Shown here one piece after another: positions 24,231 through 64,000 of a DNA stretch of 64,000 bases (its first letter is position 1; each line of letters opens with the position of its first letter). Source of the stretch: Ianthella basta (Eukaryota; Porifera; Demospongiae; Verongiida; Ianthellidae); NCBI GenBank assembly GCA_964019415.1, contig OZ025886.1, forward strand, positions 3,109,701 to 3,173,700. The letters are read 5' to 3'. The notes beneath the pieces were generated by a model. The model did no database searches. It was not told the DNA's origin and saw only the letters and a list, made by a program, of their open reading frames with translations. The position numbers were made by a program, and so were the translations under genes.

Positions 24231-27200
24231 CTACTTCACCAGAGGTCGCTTGTGACCTTCCTGATCTGTGCAGGATCTTGATTCATAGTCCTTCACTTCA
24301 GACATGTAGGCTTTCCATGCATCAGTTTTCACTCCTTTAGATGCATCAGCTGACTTCTCCTAATCCAAGGAGCATTACAAACTATCCCGCATAAGCAATA
24401 TACTTTAATGATACATCCCTGAATCACAACTTTACATAGCCTTGAAGTTGCAGCATGCTATCAATTTAACTCACATCCGAAGAACATCTGACCTATGCAC
24501 TGTTACCCACACACTAAAAGCATGTACCATTGCTATAGATACAGGTAATCTAACATTTATTCTGTGATTAGATGTGCAACAACCTCATTCTCTTCAATTT
24601 TCTTCCTCCGCTTTTCCCTCAATTCATTAGTCTTCAACAGTGCCTTCCGTTTACCAATAAACGCTCCCTGGATAGGGGCAGAAAGAGGTGCCAACAAATC
24701 TACATTGTAGATACAACTATTAACAAAAACAGCAAGAATCATAGTCAAGATGGCCAATAGCATTGTTTGAGGTGCCCTCACAGGTGCTTGGTCTCATTTC
24801 TTTTGCGTATAAAAGTAGGGTAGTTGCAGGTATTAAGGGACAGCAAGTATTATGAGACAAGTCTCTGAGTCTCAGATTGTGTTGCACTTTTCCGGGAAGC
24901 AGAGACAAACATTGGCAGTTTATCAACGTGTGTGCACTTTTCCAAAGCACTGTGACACTCATGCACAGAATCTTCTTCGTTTGGACCTTCCTGTGTTGCG
25001 GAGACAGTTATCTCTGCTCCAAGTGGTGACAGTTGAAGTTACAGGTGACTACATAAGATCTGCAACTGCTGAACACCAAGATTGTGAGGCTGTTTTTGTT
25101 GGTGCCTTGCAACTGATAGTAGTTGTATCAAGCACAACAGACATGGTTTACTTTCCATGTTGACGTGAAAGACTAGCTGTTACATGTATGTGTAGCTACT
25201 GTAGCTAGCTACTGCTTAAACTAAGCATAACTAAGTAGCTAACAGTTGTCACTATTAGGGCCTTGTAGAAGTGTCAATGGCATCAGCCAAGGTGAAGCAA
25301 GAGCTTTGGTCAGGAGTAAGCATGTGTGCAGCTGTTCAAAGTATTCAAGATGGCAAGACTTGAGGGAGCATCAAGGCTGTACAATGTTCCAGTGGAACAC
25401 AAAGAAGACGAACTACTGGCATGGCTGAGCTAGGCTGTAAACCAGGATCCAGCACTGTGCTCACATAGGGAGGAAGATCGTTAAAATCCCTATGTAATCC
25501 AAATAACAGAAATGGGCTTTGGACTGTCAAGTGAGGATGTTGTGCAAATGGCATATGTTATAGTTGACAGAAGCGGGTGAACACATCCATTTAAAAATGG
25601 AAAGGCAGGGTGTGGGTGGTTTGAAAGGTTTAGAGCATGATGACATCCCAAACTCGCCATTTGCACACCATAGCCACTGCCATACTGCTGGGCTCTCTGC
25701 TCTAAAAAAGAAACCATTGATGATTTCTTCAAAAAGCTGGGAGGTCTGTATGGTAGGCTGAATCTCATCACAAAGCCAATGCAGATTATCAATATAGACA
25801 AAAGTGGTGCGAGTAATGCGCATAAGCCAGGCAAAGTAATTGCAGAACTAGGTCAGCAAAATGTCTAGGCTCTCACTGCAGCCAAATGAGGCAAAACTCT
25901 CACAATTCTGTTAGGTGTGTCTGTGTTAGGCTATTCTTTGCCTCTAATTATGGTGTTTCCTTGAAATAAAGCGGTATCTGACTATTTGTTTCCATCACAC
26001 TACTCAACTACTGTATATAAGTGGATTCAAGAAGTGTGGGGTATATCTATCAATGCAGGTGCAGTGAGTGACTGACAGTCAAAAGCAGCTCAACCGCAGC
26101 GGTCCAGTCAGGTCAGCTCAGAGAGTGCAAAGACCACACAGCTATAATCAAGCTGTGACTCTCCAATTGCCAGAAGCCAACTCTTCTCAGTAGAAGAGGA
26201 AGTATTGTACAAATGCCGATACGAAGAAGGTTAAGACTGGTCCCATCCTGGAAATGTGGTAGGCATGGCTGAAGCTTAATTATCCCAAAGTATCTTCAGC
26301 CATTAGAAACTGCCCATCCACTTCTACAGAGCTAGCAACTGTTGGATCAGAGTCTCCATATGTTCTGAGCCAAGCCTGAACCTCAGAAGGCAACAAAACA
26401 ATGAAGGAAACCAGTGTTGAATAGGAATACAGTTTGTATTACTGACAGTAGAACTAGACAAATTGAAGGCACAAGAATTGGAGAAGACTAATGCTGAAGC
26501 TATGTATGAAAAAAGCAAAGAAACTGGAGAGAGAGCAAAAGAAGCTGAGAAATGAAGAGAAGAGGAGGAAAGGAGATTCTGAAGCAAAGAAACTTAGGAC
26601 AAACAGAATTCAAAACAGAAGCATACAAAACGTGTGCTGAAAAACGAGACAAAAACTCCTTTAAGGAAGCGGACAAGACAGGGACCAGTTTAAGTGACAT
26701 GACCATGAGAGTGCCTATCTGTGACAGGATAACCAACCAGGCTGGAACGATTTGCTCTTCTATGCCTTATAGGCTAGTTTGGAAGAGTGGAATGGCTCAA
26801 CTAACCTCGCAGGTGTGCCACTAACTGCTGCCACTTGGAACCTGCGTGCAACAAGTCAGTATGGATTGTTGGAAAGATGGCACGAACTGGATTGTTCTTG
26901 CCTGGTTGGTTAGCTTGGGCTGCTGAAGCCGTGCAATAGGGCGTAAGTTGTCCTGGGTTTGATACCAGCTGGTGCTATATTACCTTCTTTACCTACACTT
27001 CTTACAAGTCGTGACTTTCATCAGATTCAACATGGTTACAACCGGCTCATTCATCTTATGTACAAATAGGACCACAGTTCCGGGTACATAAGTGGCTGCA
27101 GCGAGCAGCCTAACCGTTTAGGTTAGTAGAACCTTTCCATTGTTCCACACTGACTTGTTCTATGCAGGTTCTAAGTGGCAGCAGTTAGCGGCACACTTGT

Positions 27201-28285
27201 GAAGTTAGTTGAGCCATTCCATCATTCTGAACTAGTGTATAAGGCAAATTGTTCTGGCCTGGTTGGTTAACTTGGGCTGTTGAAACCTTGCGATATGGTG
27301 TTAGTTGCTCCGGGTTCAATACCGGCTGGTGCCAATTTCCCTTCCTTGCCTACATTTCCTCTGAGTCACGACTTTCATTAGACTTGGATTCCTTTAGTTC
27401 CCTCAGACAGTGAGCTACCTTTCCAGATCAATAGGGTCCAATTCTCTGTTTGCCCATCTTTTGCGATGACAACTAACAAATCCCAAGGCCAGATGCTACA
27501 ACAAGTAGGCATTGACCTCAGTACTCCAAGCTTCTGCCATGGCATGCTGTATGTAGTGCAGTCAAACACCCCTTTCACACAGACCGCTTAAACCGGGTTA
27601 GCACGTTCACATTTGGGGTCAAATCTGGGTCGAACCCGGATTCAATCCCGATCACAATTCTGGATTAAGCAGTCCGCGTGAAAAGGTTGAAAGAGTGGCT
27701 AGCACAACTCTGTAGTTATGCTTGTACCACGAAGAATGACTAGGAACTGTGGGTAGTCGTTACCTAGGTTATGAAGCAAAATTGTACACAACTATAATGT
27801 AACACAGTCCGTATCCTAGGTAACAACTGCCCAAGGATTTGGAACCTGTTGCAAGATTGCATAAATCCACTGTATACAAGTGGTCAAGGTAATCCTACCA
27901 CACAACATCGATTGGCTTTAGTTTACTTCCTGTAGCATTGGTGGCCGGAAATAAATATTATCGTGTTTCATAACACCCTCCGTACCCAGTTTGATACAAA
28001 ACTCTCAATGTATTCAATGATCGCTCACATCACTTAGCAGTGGGTGTACGTGAGTAAAGGCATGCAAGCAAACAAAAAAGGGTCTGATGGTGGAACTACC
28101 TGTTTCGCTGGCTTGTCCAAAGGTTTTTCGCACTGACTCTTCTGTCGACTGTTCATCTCTTCTCTAAACCTCTTCAAGAATGTACCATCATTGGAAAATT
28201 TATTTAGACTGGCTTGGGATGCTTCAGGTTCGGGGACAGGGGCTGGAGCCGAGTGTTTCTCAACAGGTTTTTCCGCCATATCCAT
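24231..28285 (-). CDS. TRIR: TRIR (C19orf43) homologue, three exons
   Basis: Exons: 28285-28100, 24667-24584, 24359-24231, giving 132 residues in phase. The N-terminal exon is low complexity, rich in Pro, Ala and Glu, and ends with FSNDGTFLKRFREEM. The middle exon encodes GAFIGKRKALLKTN and a basic stretch. The last exon has TDAWKAYMSEVKDYESRSC and ends RPLVK. The same three blocks in the same order (FANDGSFLELF, FVGKR, GDAWAKYMAEVKKY with terminal RPLVK) mark human TRIR, reported as an RNase that interacts with telomerase RNA. I start at the ATG giving MDMAEKP; an upstream in-frame ATG at 28375 would overlap GATC. Intron 1 (24668-28099) is filled with transposon remains. A 74-residue frame running into exon 2 from 24781 is intron read-through. 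Confidence 0.88.
25290..26720 (+). pseudogene. dead pogo/Jerky-like DDE transposase
   Basis: With stops and frameshifts, the plus strand reads through an N-terminal HTH-like stretch (near 25340). It continues with MGFGLSSEDVVQMAYVIVD, HPFKNGKAG and SKKETIDDFFKKLGGLYGRL. After this come IINIDKSGASNAHKPGKVIA, ALTAAK and LLGVSVLGYSLPLIMVFP. The layout (Psq/CENP-B-like HTH, then a DDE domain with N-x-D-x-SG in place of the usual D-E-S/T) fits Tc1/mariner-superfamily pogo or Jerky elements. The Glu/Lys-rich end (26450-26600) matches the basic tails of such proteins. At least four in-frame stops make it inactive. It lies in TRIR intron 1 on the opposite strand. Confidence 0.75.
26725..26880 (-). 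repeat. left arm of a large inverted repeat
   Basis: The reverse complement of this segment matches 27130-27270 for most of its length (shared words include ACTGACTTGTT, GTGGCAGCAGTTAG and GTTAGTTGAGCCATTCCA). By eye about 80-85 percent identity. About 250 bp separate the arms. Confidence 0.75.
26893..27035 (+). repeat. tRNA-like SINE copy 1
   Basis: Contains an A-box-like TGGTTAGCTTGG and, about 45 bp later, a B-box-like GGGTTTGATACC, as in Pol III promoters of tRNA-derived SINEs. The tail reads CCTTCTTTACCTACACTTC then TCGTGACTTTCATCAGA. Homologous to 27253-27392. Confidence 0.6.
27130..27270 (+). repeat. right arm of the large inverted repeat
   Basis: Pairs with 26725-26880. It runs straight into the second SINE head, and the left arm likewise contains the inverted head (AACCAACCAGG), so the repeat unit is probably arm plus SINE head. 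Confidence 0.75.
27253..27392 (+). repeat. tRNA-like SINE copy 2
   Basis: Same family as 26893-27035, with A-box-like TGGTTAACTTGG and B-box-like GGGTTCAATACC. The tail is conserved (CCTTGCCTACATTTC, TCACGACTTTCATTAGA). No acceptor stem closes, so it is not a functional tRNA gene. Confidence 0.6.
27571..27687. mobile_element. small MITE with 24-bp inverted ends
   Basis: The left end CCTTTCACACAGACCGCTTA pairs imperfectly with the right end (reverse complement CCTTTTCACGCGGACTGCTTA). The interior repeats CCCGGATT and GGGTT motifs. No coding capacity. Confidence 0.6.
27749..27833. mobile_element. 85-bp MITE, copy 1
   Basis: Inverted ends TGGGTAGTCGTTACCTAGG and CCTAGGTAACAACTGCCCA. A second copy lies at 33391-33477 with the same internal TGTACACA and CAGTCC words. 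Confidence 0.6.
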
Positions 28286-28343
28286 GTAGGTGGGGTGGGA
28301 TGCTTGCGTCATACATTGCGCAAGGGTTACATAATCTCCCAAA
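28286..28343. promoter_or_regulatory. bidirectional promoter between TRIR and GATC
   Basis: Only 58 bp separate the chosen divergent start codons, so transcription starts probably lie inside the opposing first exons or transcripts overlap. The GATC start has the same AAAATGGC context as SGTA. Confidence 0.6.
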
Positions 28344-28808
28344 ATGGCCGCGAGGTTTCTGCGACAATTTTTCATGCGTACAGTCGTGAAATGTCATGGA
28401 ATCGTCGCGGTTGCTGCCAGATTTCAGCCAACTGCCAGGACTTTTCAAAATGGAGCTATGTATTTGACTCCCTCTGCGCTGGATATTGTCAGGCATATGC
28501 AGGAGCTGGCCTTGCTATACCCTCAAGCAGACATTCCTGTCAGTCAGGTAGAAGACAACCAGGTAGCATCGATTCAGAAAGCTCTAGACATAGTGAACAC
28601 ACTTGGTGAGGTAGACTTAGACAACATCGATCCATTTTACATGTTGCCTAGTGTGGCAACACACCTCTGTTATGACGACGTGTCAGTTTTGCAGGATGAA
28701 GAGTGGGAAACAATAACAAGCAATTCACAGTGCCATAAGGAGGGATACTTTTTGACAGCACCCATCCCAGCAGCAGGTGTACATGTATACAGACAACACC
28801 ATCAATGA
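28344..28808 (+). CDS. GATC: mitochondrial glutamyl-tRNA(Gln) amidotransferase subunit C
   Basis: Intronless 154-residue frame. GatC stabilises the GatA-GatB amidotransferase that converts Glu-tRNA(Gln) to Gln-tRNA(Gln) in mitochondria. The first 35 residues are rich in Arg, Phe, Ala and Val with no acidic residue (MAARFLRQFFMRTVVK), consistent with a mitochondrial presequence. The core follows the family: a helix with ALDIVRHMQELALL, VEDNQVASIQKALDIVNTL, then VDLDNIDPFYML, and an end with SNSQCHKEGYFLTAPIP, matching the usual NS-x4-EGYF-x-APP. A second ATG at 28374 is possible. It starts head to head with TRIR. Confidence 0.9.
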   Translation: MAARFLRQFFMRTVVKCHGIVAVAARFQPTARTFQNGAMYLTPSALDIVRHMQELALLYPQADIPVSQVEDNQVASIQKALDIVNTLGEVDLDNIDPFYMLPSVATHLCYDDVSVLQDEEWETITSNSQCHKEGYFLTAPIPAAGVHVYRQHHQ

Positions 28809-29719
28809 ATCTACATGGTTGCAAATGTGAAACTTACTCTAGTCTCCAATTTTCACTGACTGTGCAATACCAACAGAGTGTTTTTCATTTATTATGTGCT
28901 AGTAATGGACTGTATTAATGTTCTTATTTAAGAAAGTACCAATATTTTGACCAGCAGCAGTCTTCAGAGATCATCAACACTAGCAAACCCATTGTTAAAT
29001 GACATAACTGTCAGGTGGTTCTGTAAACTGAATGACCAGTAATGATCAGAATGCCGCAAGAGATAAGAGGAGCTAAACAGCAAAGGATGGTGAATCAATG
29101 GCATTTAACTACTAGTAGAGCATGCTCTGAGCCTCAGTTGGAGCTCCTGGAGATGGCTGTGAATTGTTTAGCATAGAACACATCCTCAAAGTAGTGAAAC
29201 TTGTGCTTCCTACTAGGGGTTAGGTCTCTATAGTACCCAGTGTATAGGTGGCATGCATAGGCTACCACAGGTGCCTCATGAGTCTGCATGCAGTTGCAAA
29301 CACAAGCTCTCTTTCATATTCATCCCAGACTATCTTTTTTACACAAACACAATAAAATTCATTTACATTATATGCCACTCTATAAATTATGCTTTTGAGG
29401 ATCAAGACTGAGGTGGAAGAATAGGCTCCAAATGGATGATGGGGCCAGATTGGCCATCATCATGAGATAGACCAATACCATGGAGTATTTATTCTTTCAC
29501 TCACTCTGACAATCCTTTATTTTCAAATCATTGTTCCAATATTTGATAGATGATTTGATGTTTGTCAAGTCAGAAGCAGCAACACTCTACATATTAATCG
29601 AGCTAAAATGGAGTTGATTTGCATGGAACACACCAGCAAGTAGATTCTAGAGGAGGTGCCCGATCTTTGTAGAGTCAGCCCTAGTAAGACCATGCACCCT
29701 CTTAGGGTCCCCAATAGGT
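28809..29719. other. intergenic region, no gene seen
   Basis: GATC 3' flank; an AATAAA lies near 29351. No exon, RNA gene or transposon signature recognised. Confidence 0.4.
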
Positions 29720-30190
29720 CAGGATGTATCCATCAAATGCTGCTATCACTGATAAGGTGAATTCTTTGAGGATCATGCCTGTCTGCTTTGCAGTGCCCCA
29801 GTGGATGAGTAGACAACTCATAGGCCCAGCTGCATCAGAGGCGCAGGTCACCATTCACGCCATGTGGCAATCAATGACAGTGAAGCAATCCCTGTCTTTC
29901 TCCCAGTTCCCCTCCACATTGGAGCCCACTGGCCTTAGCAGGTCTGATGGCAAGCGGCTGGACGGTGTGACAAGCATACTATGGCATGCAGGTGAGCTGC
30001 ATGCTCATTTGGGATGTCTCATGCACTGACATGTTTGCGGCTTCCCATCTGGCTCGGGTAACAGAGACACGAGCTGTCACAGGCATGGCAGAGCAGAGGA
30101 AGAGGAGCAAGTATGAGATCCTTTCCCAGACTCATCACATCGTCCCATGCAGTCTTTGGGACAGAGGCTTTGGACCACTTCACTGAGAGG
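29720..30190 (+). pseudogene. C-terminal endonuclease-like fragment of a non-LTR retrotransposon (family A)
   Basis: Reads FPSTLEPTGLSRSDGKR-x-DGVT, then after a frame slip SCMLIWDVSCTDMFAASHLA and AEQRKRSKYEIL. This is the R-P-D-G...W-D-V-T module that follows the RT in family A (compare 58540-58780 and 42110-42500). The P-D...D spacing is compatible with a restriction-like endonuclease. A run of C then (AC)n follows at about 30297. Confidence 0.65.
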
Positions 30191-30296
30191 TAGACATGTT
30201 CGACTGGCCACACAGGAGGTCAGGTCAGACTCATCCAACAAGTGTCGGTGGCCCTACAATGCGGTATTGCAGCGTCTATCATGGGCTCCATTGGTG

Positions 30297-30326
30297 CCCC
30301 CCCCCCCCCCCCCCACACACACACAC
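30297..30326. repeat. poly-C run followed by (AC)n
   Basis: About 18 C then five AC units. Similar C-run/(AC)n junctions occur at about 41610-41636. Length may be unstable or misassembled. Confidence 0.8.
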
Positions 30327-30525
30327 CGTACAGGGAGAGCTGACTTTCAGTTTAGTTTTAGGCTTTACATAACTGCCAATGCTACACCTTCAAACAATTA
30401 TTAGTCTGTTGTAATCATTTCACAATGAAAGTTGGAGACTCTATCATTATGCTGCTAGCTACATTTATTGCTATAAGGACATCGTAGGCACTGGCTTGGT
30501 TAAAGAAATCTAAATTATAATTATT

Positions 30526-31345
30526 ATGGAATTAGCTAACTACAGCTATAATATAGAGTATGAAGGCAGGCTGTTGAGGAAGGTGGCGTCTGAGGCTGTG
30601 GAGTGTAGTAGGGGAAGCTGGATGAGAAGTATTAGTAAGTGTGTGGAGAAATTTGGGTGGCAGGACGTGAATATTGGTGTGATCAGGGAGTTGTCTGAGG
30701 TGGATGTGAAAGATATGTTGCTGAGTGTCGCTTGGAGGAATGTAAGAGATGAATGGAGGAAGGAAATGCATGAGAAGCCCAAGTTATCAATGATGAAGCT
30801 GATATCGGATTGCGAGGCTAAGTCAAGTTGTGCATTACTAAAGTCAAAGGCGGAAAGGAGGATGATGTTGAAGTTGAGAGGTGGAACTGCCGCTTTTCAG
30901 ATTGAGATGGGAAGATGGCATGGGGTGAAGAGGGAGGACAAGATATGCAAGGAGTGTGACAGTGGGGAGGTTGAGGATGTGTGTCATTGGCTATTGCAGT
31001 GCTCTGCATGGGATCATCACAGACAGCCTCTCTTGAAAGCCATGGACGAAGCAAAAGAAGACCTCTCAGGAAAGAGCAATGGAGATGTAGCAGCCCTGGT
31101 GTTATCACTTGCATGTAGGAACTATCATATTTTGTCTATCATTAACTCTATGTGGTCAGCTAGGTTCTATTAGTCCCCCTGTACATTCTAACTAGCCTAA
31201 CTCATTCACTATGACACCACTTACTATTATTATCCTATCCTTTTTAATTTGTGCAGTGCTGCATTGGACCACGTGATGTCCTAGTACCTATGGGTACGGT
31301 GCACTTAAAATATTTATTGATATTGATATTGATATTGATATTGAT
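30526..31345 (+). pseudogene. 3' fragment of a second non-LTR retrotransposon (family B) with (TATTGA)n tail
   Basis: An open 215-residue frame (30526-31173) ends with LRGGTAAFQIEMGRWHG, then a zinc-knuckle-like C-x2-C...H-x4-C (ICKECDSGEVEDVCHWLLQC). This is typical of the extreme C-terminus of LINE pol proteins. The 3' UTR ends at 31317-31345 in about five TATTGA units, as in LINEs with microsatellite tails. The RT itself is missing (5' truncation). The open frame suggests a fairly recent insertion. No TSD identified. Confidence 0.75.
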
Positions 31346-31676
31346 ATGTTCACACTAGCTTGTCAGCTATAACATCACTGCCACAGCTCTCAGCAAACTG
31401 GTAGATTGATGCAAGGTCTGTGGATTTCACTATAACCTAATGGGGTAAAATACACCAAGGGAGTTAAGAAAGAAATCCTAACTTGTGGGATAAAGCATCC
31501 TGGTTGGCCGGATGCAGCGTGGGTGGGGTGTCGCATTGCCGAGTAGATATATGACGTCAAGAGAAGGCGGGCGTGCATTCCATTCTGGCGAAGGAAGCCA
31601 GTGTTCGTGAACCCACAAGAGACCGGCTCCAGCTGGAGAGATCACTGTGGAGCCTTTCAAACCCGGTCCCCGAAGA
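31346..31676 (+). promoter_or_regulatory. presumed promoter and 5' UTR of the EGF/VWC gene
   Basis: Sequence between the LINE tail and the signal-peptide exon. It becomes CpG-richer from about 31500, with a TGACGTCA-like word near 31553. No TATA box is obvious. Confidence 0.4.
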
Positions 31677-63812
<32,136 letters not shown>

Positions 63813-64000
63813 GTAGGTAGCAATACAGTGTTAAATGTATTCATGCAATGCAGGTGTGCATGTTACAGTGTAGAAGTAGAGATGCAGAACAGTATGTGAA
63901 TACTACTGTGAGGTCTGTGTGTGAGAGTGCATGTTTCTACCTATTCATGCAAACCTCTAGCATGGTGAACTACATAGTACATTACAGACACATAACTCGT

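Noticed and set aside
24557..24781. 74-residue membrane-like frame upstream of TRIR exon 2
   Set aside because: The hydrophobic N-terminal part is intron sequence; only 24584-24667 is exon, as shown by the acceptor and by homology to TRIR.
24852..25163. 103-residue plus-strand frame in TRIR intron 1
   Set aside because: No recognisable family, no splice or promoter support, and it lies next to decayed transposon sequence.
26893..27392. tRNA genes
   Set aside because: A and B box-like words are present, but no acceptor stem or anticodon arm closes; SINE heads fit better.

Overview
This window is eukaryotic and metazoan-like. Genes are spliced with GT-AG introns, share short head-to-head promoters, and sit among many decayed retroelements and TIR elements. 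The gene set (a TESK-type kinase, SGTA, TRIR/C19orf43, nuclear-encoded GATC, a secreted EGF/FN3/VWC protein) and the transposon mix (several non-LTR families, a Penelope-like element, Harbinger-like and pogo/Jerky-like remnants) suggest a marine invertebrate, possibly a sponge. The phylum is inference only. Exon joins below were made by eye from splice sites, reading phase and recalled family motifs.

Layout. 349-10262 (-): nine-exon TESK/LIMK-like kinase with an apparently complete catalytic domain. 10263-10400: shared promoter. 10401-20257 (+): twelve-exon SGTA co-chaperone, including a GC-AG intron and a 25-nt microexon. 21087-22400 (-): intronless type II membrane glycosyltransferase, fucosyltransferase-like. 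24231-28285 (-): three-exon TRIR homologue whose first intron holds a dead pogo/Jerky-like transposase, tRNA-like SINE copies and small MITEs. 28286-28343: second shared promoter. 28344-28808 (+): intronless GATC. 29720-31345 (+): two non-LTR retrotransposon fragments.

From 31677 to the right edge (+) runs one large gene for a secreted modular protein. It encodes a signal peptide, eight EGF-type modules with one FN3 module, and then a tandem array of [VWC + EGF] units, each made of four exons (70+34+106+102 nt = 104 codons). Six full units and the start of a seventh are visible. All module boundaries are phase 1, so any number of units stays in frame. The units are nearly identical even in introns, which indicates very recent expansion or homogenisation. 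Several introns of the array carry insertions: a LINE with a 14-bp target duplication, two hairpin-plus-TIR elements at the same position of two different units, and a large LINE remnant. A TTAA-flanked TIR element sits just upstream of unit 1.

The most unusual theme is a set of TIR or fold-back elements (about 5.7, 11.5, 34.3, 43.4, 48.0, 53.6 and 56.0 kb). They carry CpG-richer, promoter-like cargo with ATGGC starts, CCAAT, CRE and ETS-like words, and several carry a hairpin tipped by a short GC-rich palindrome.
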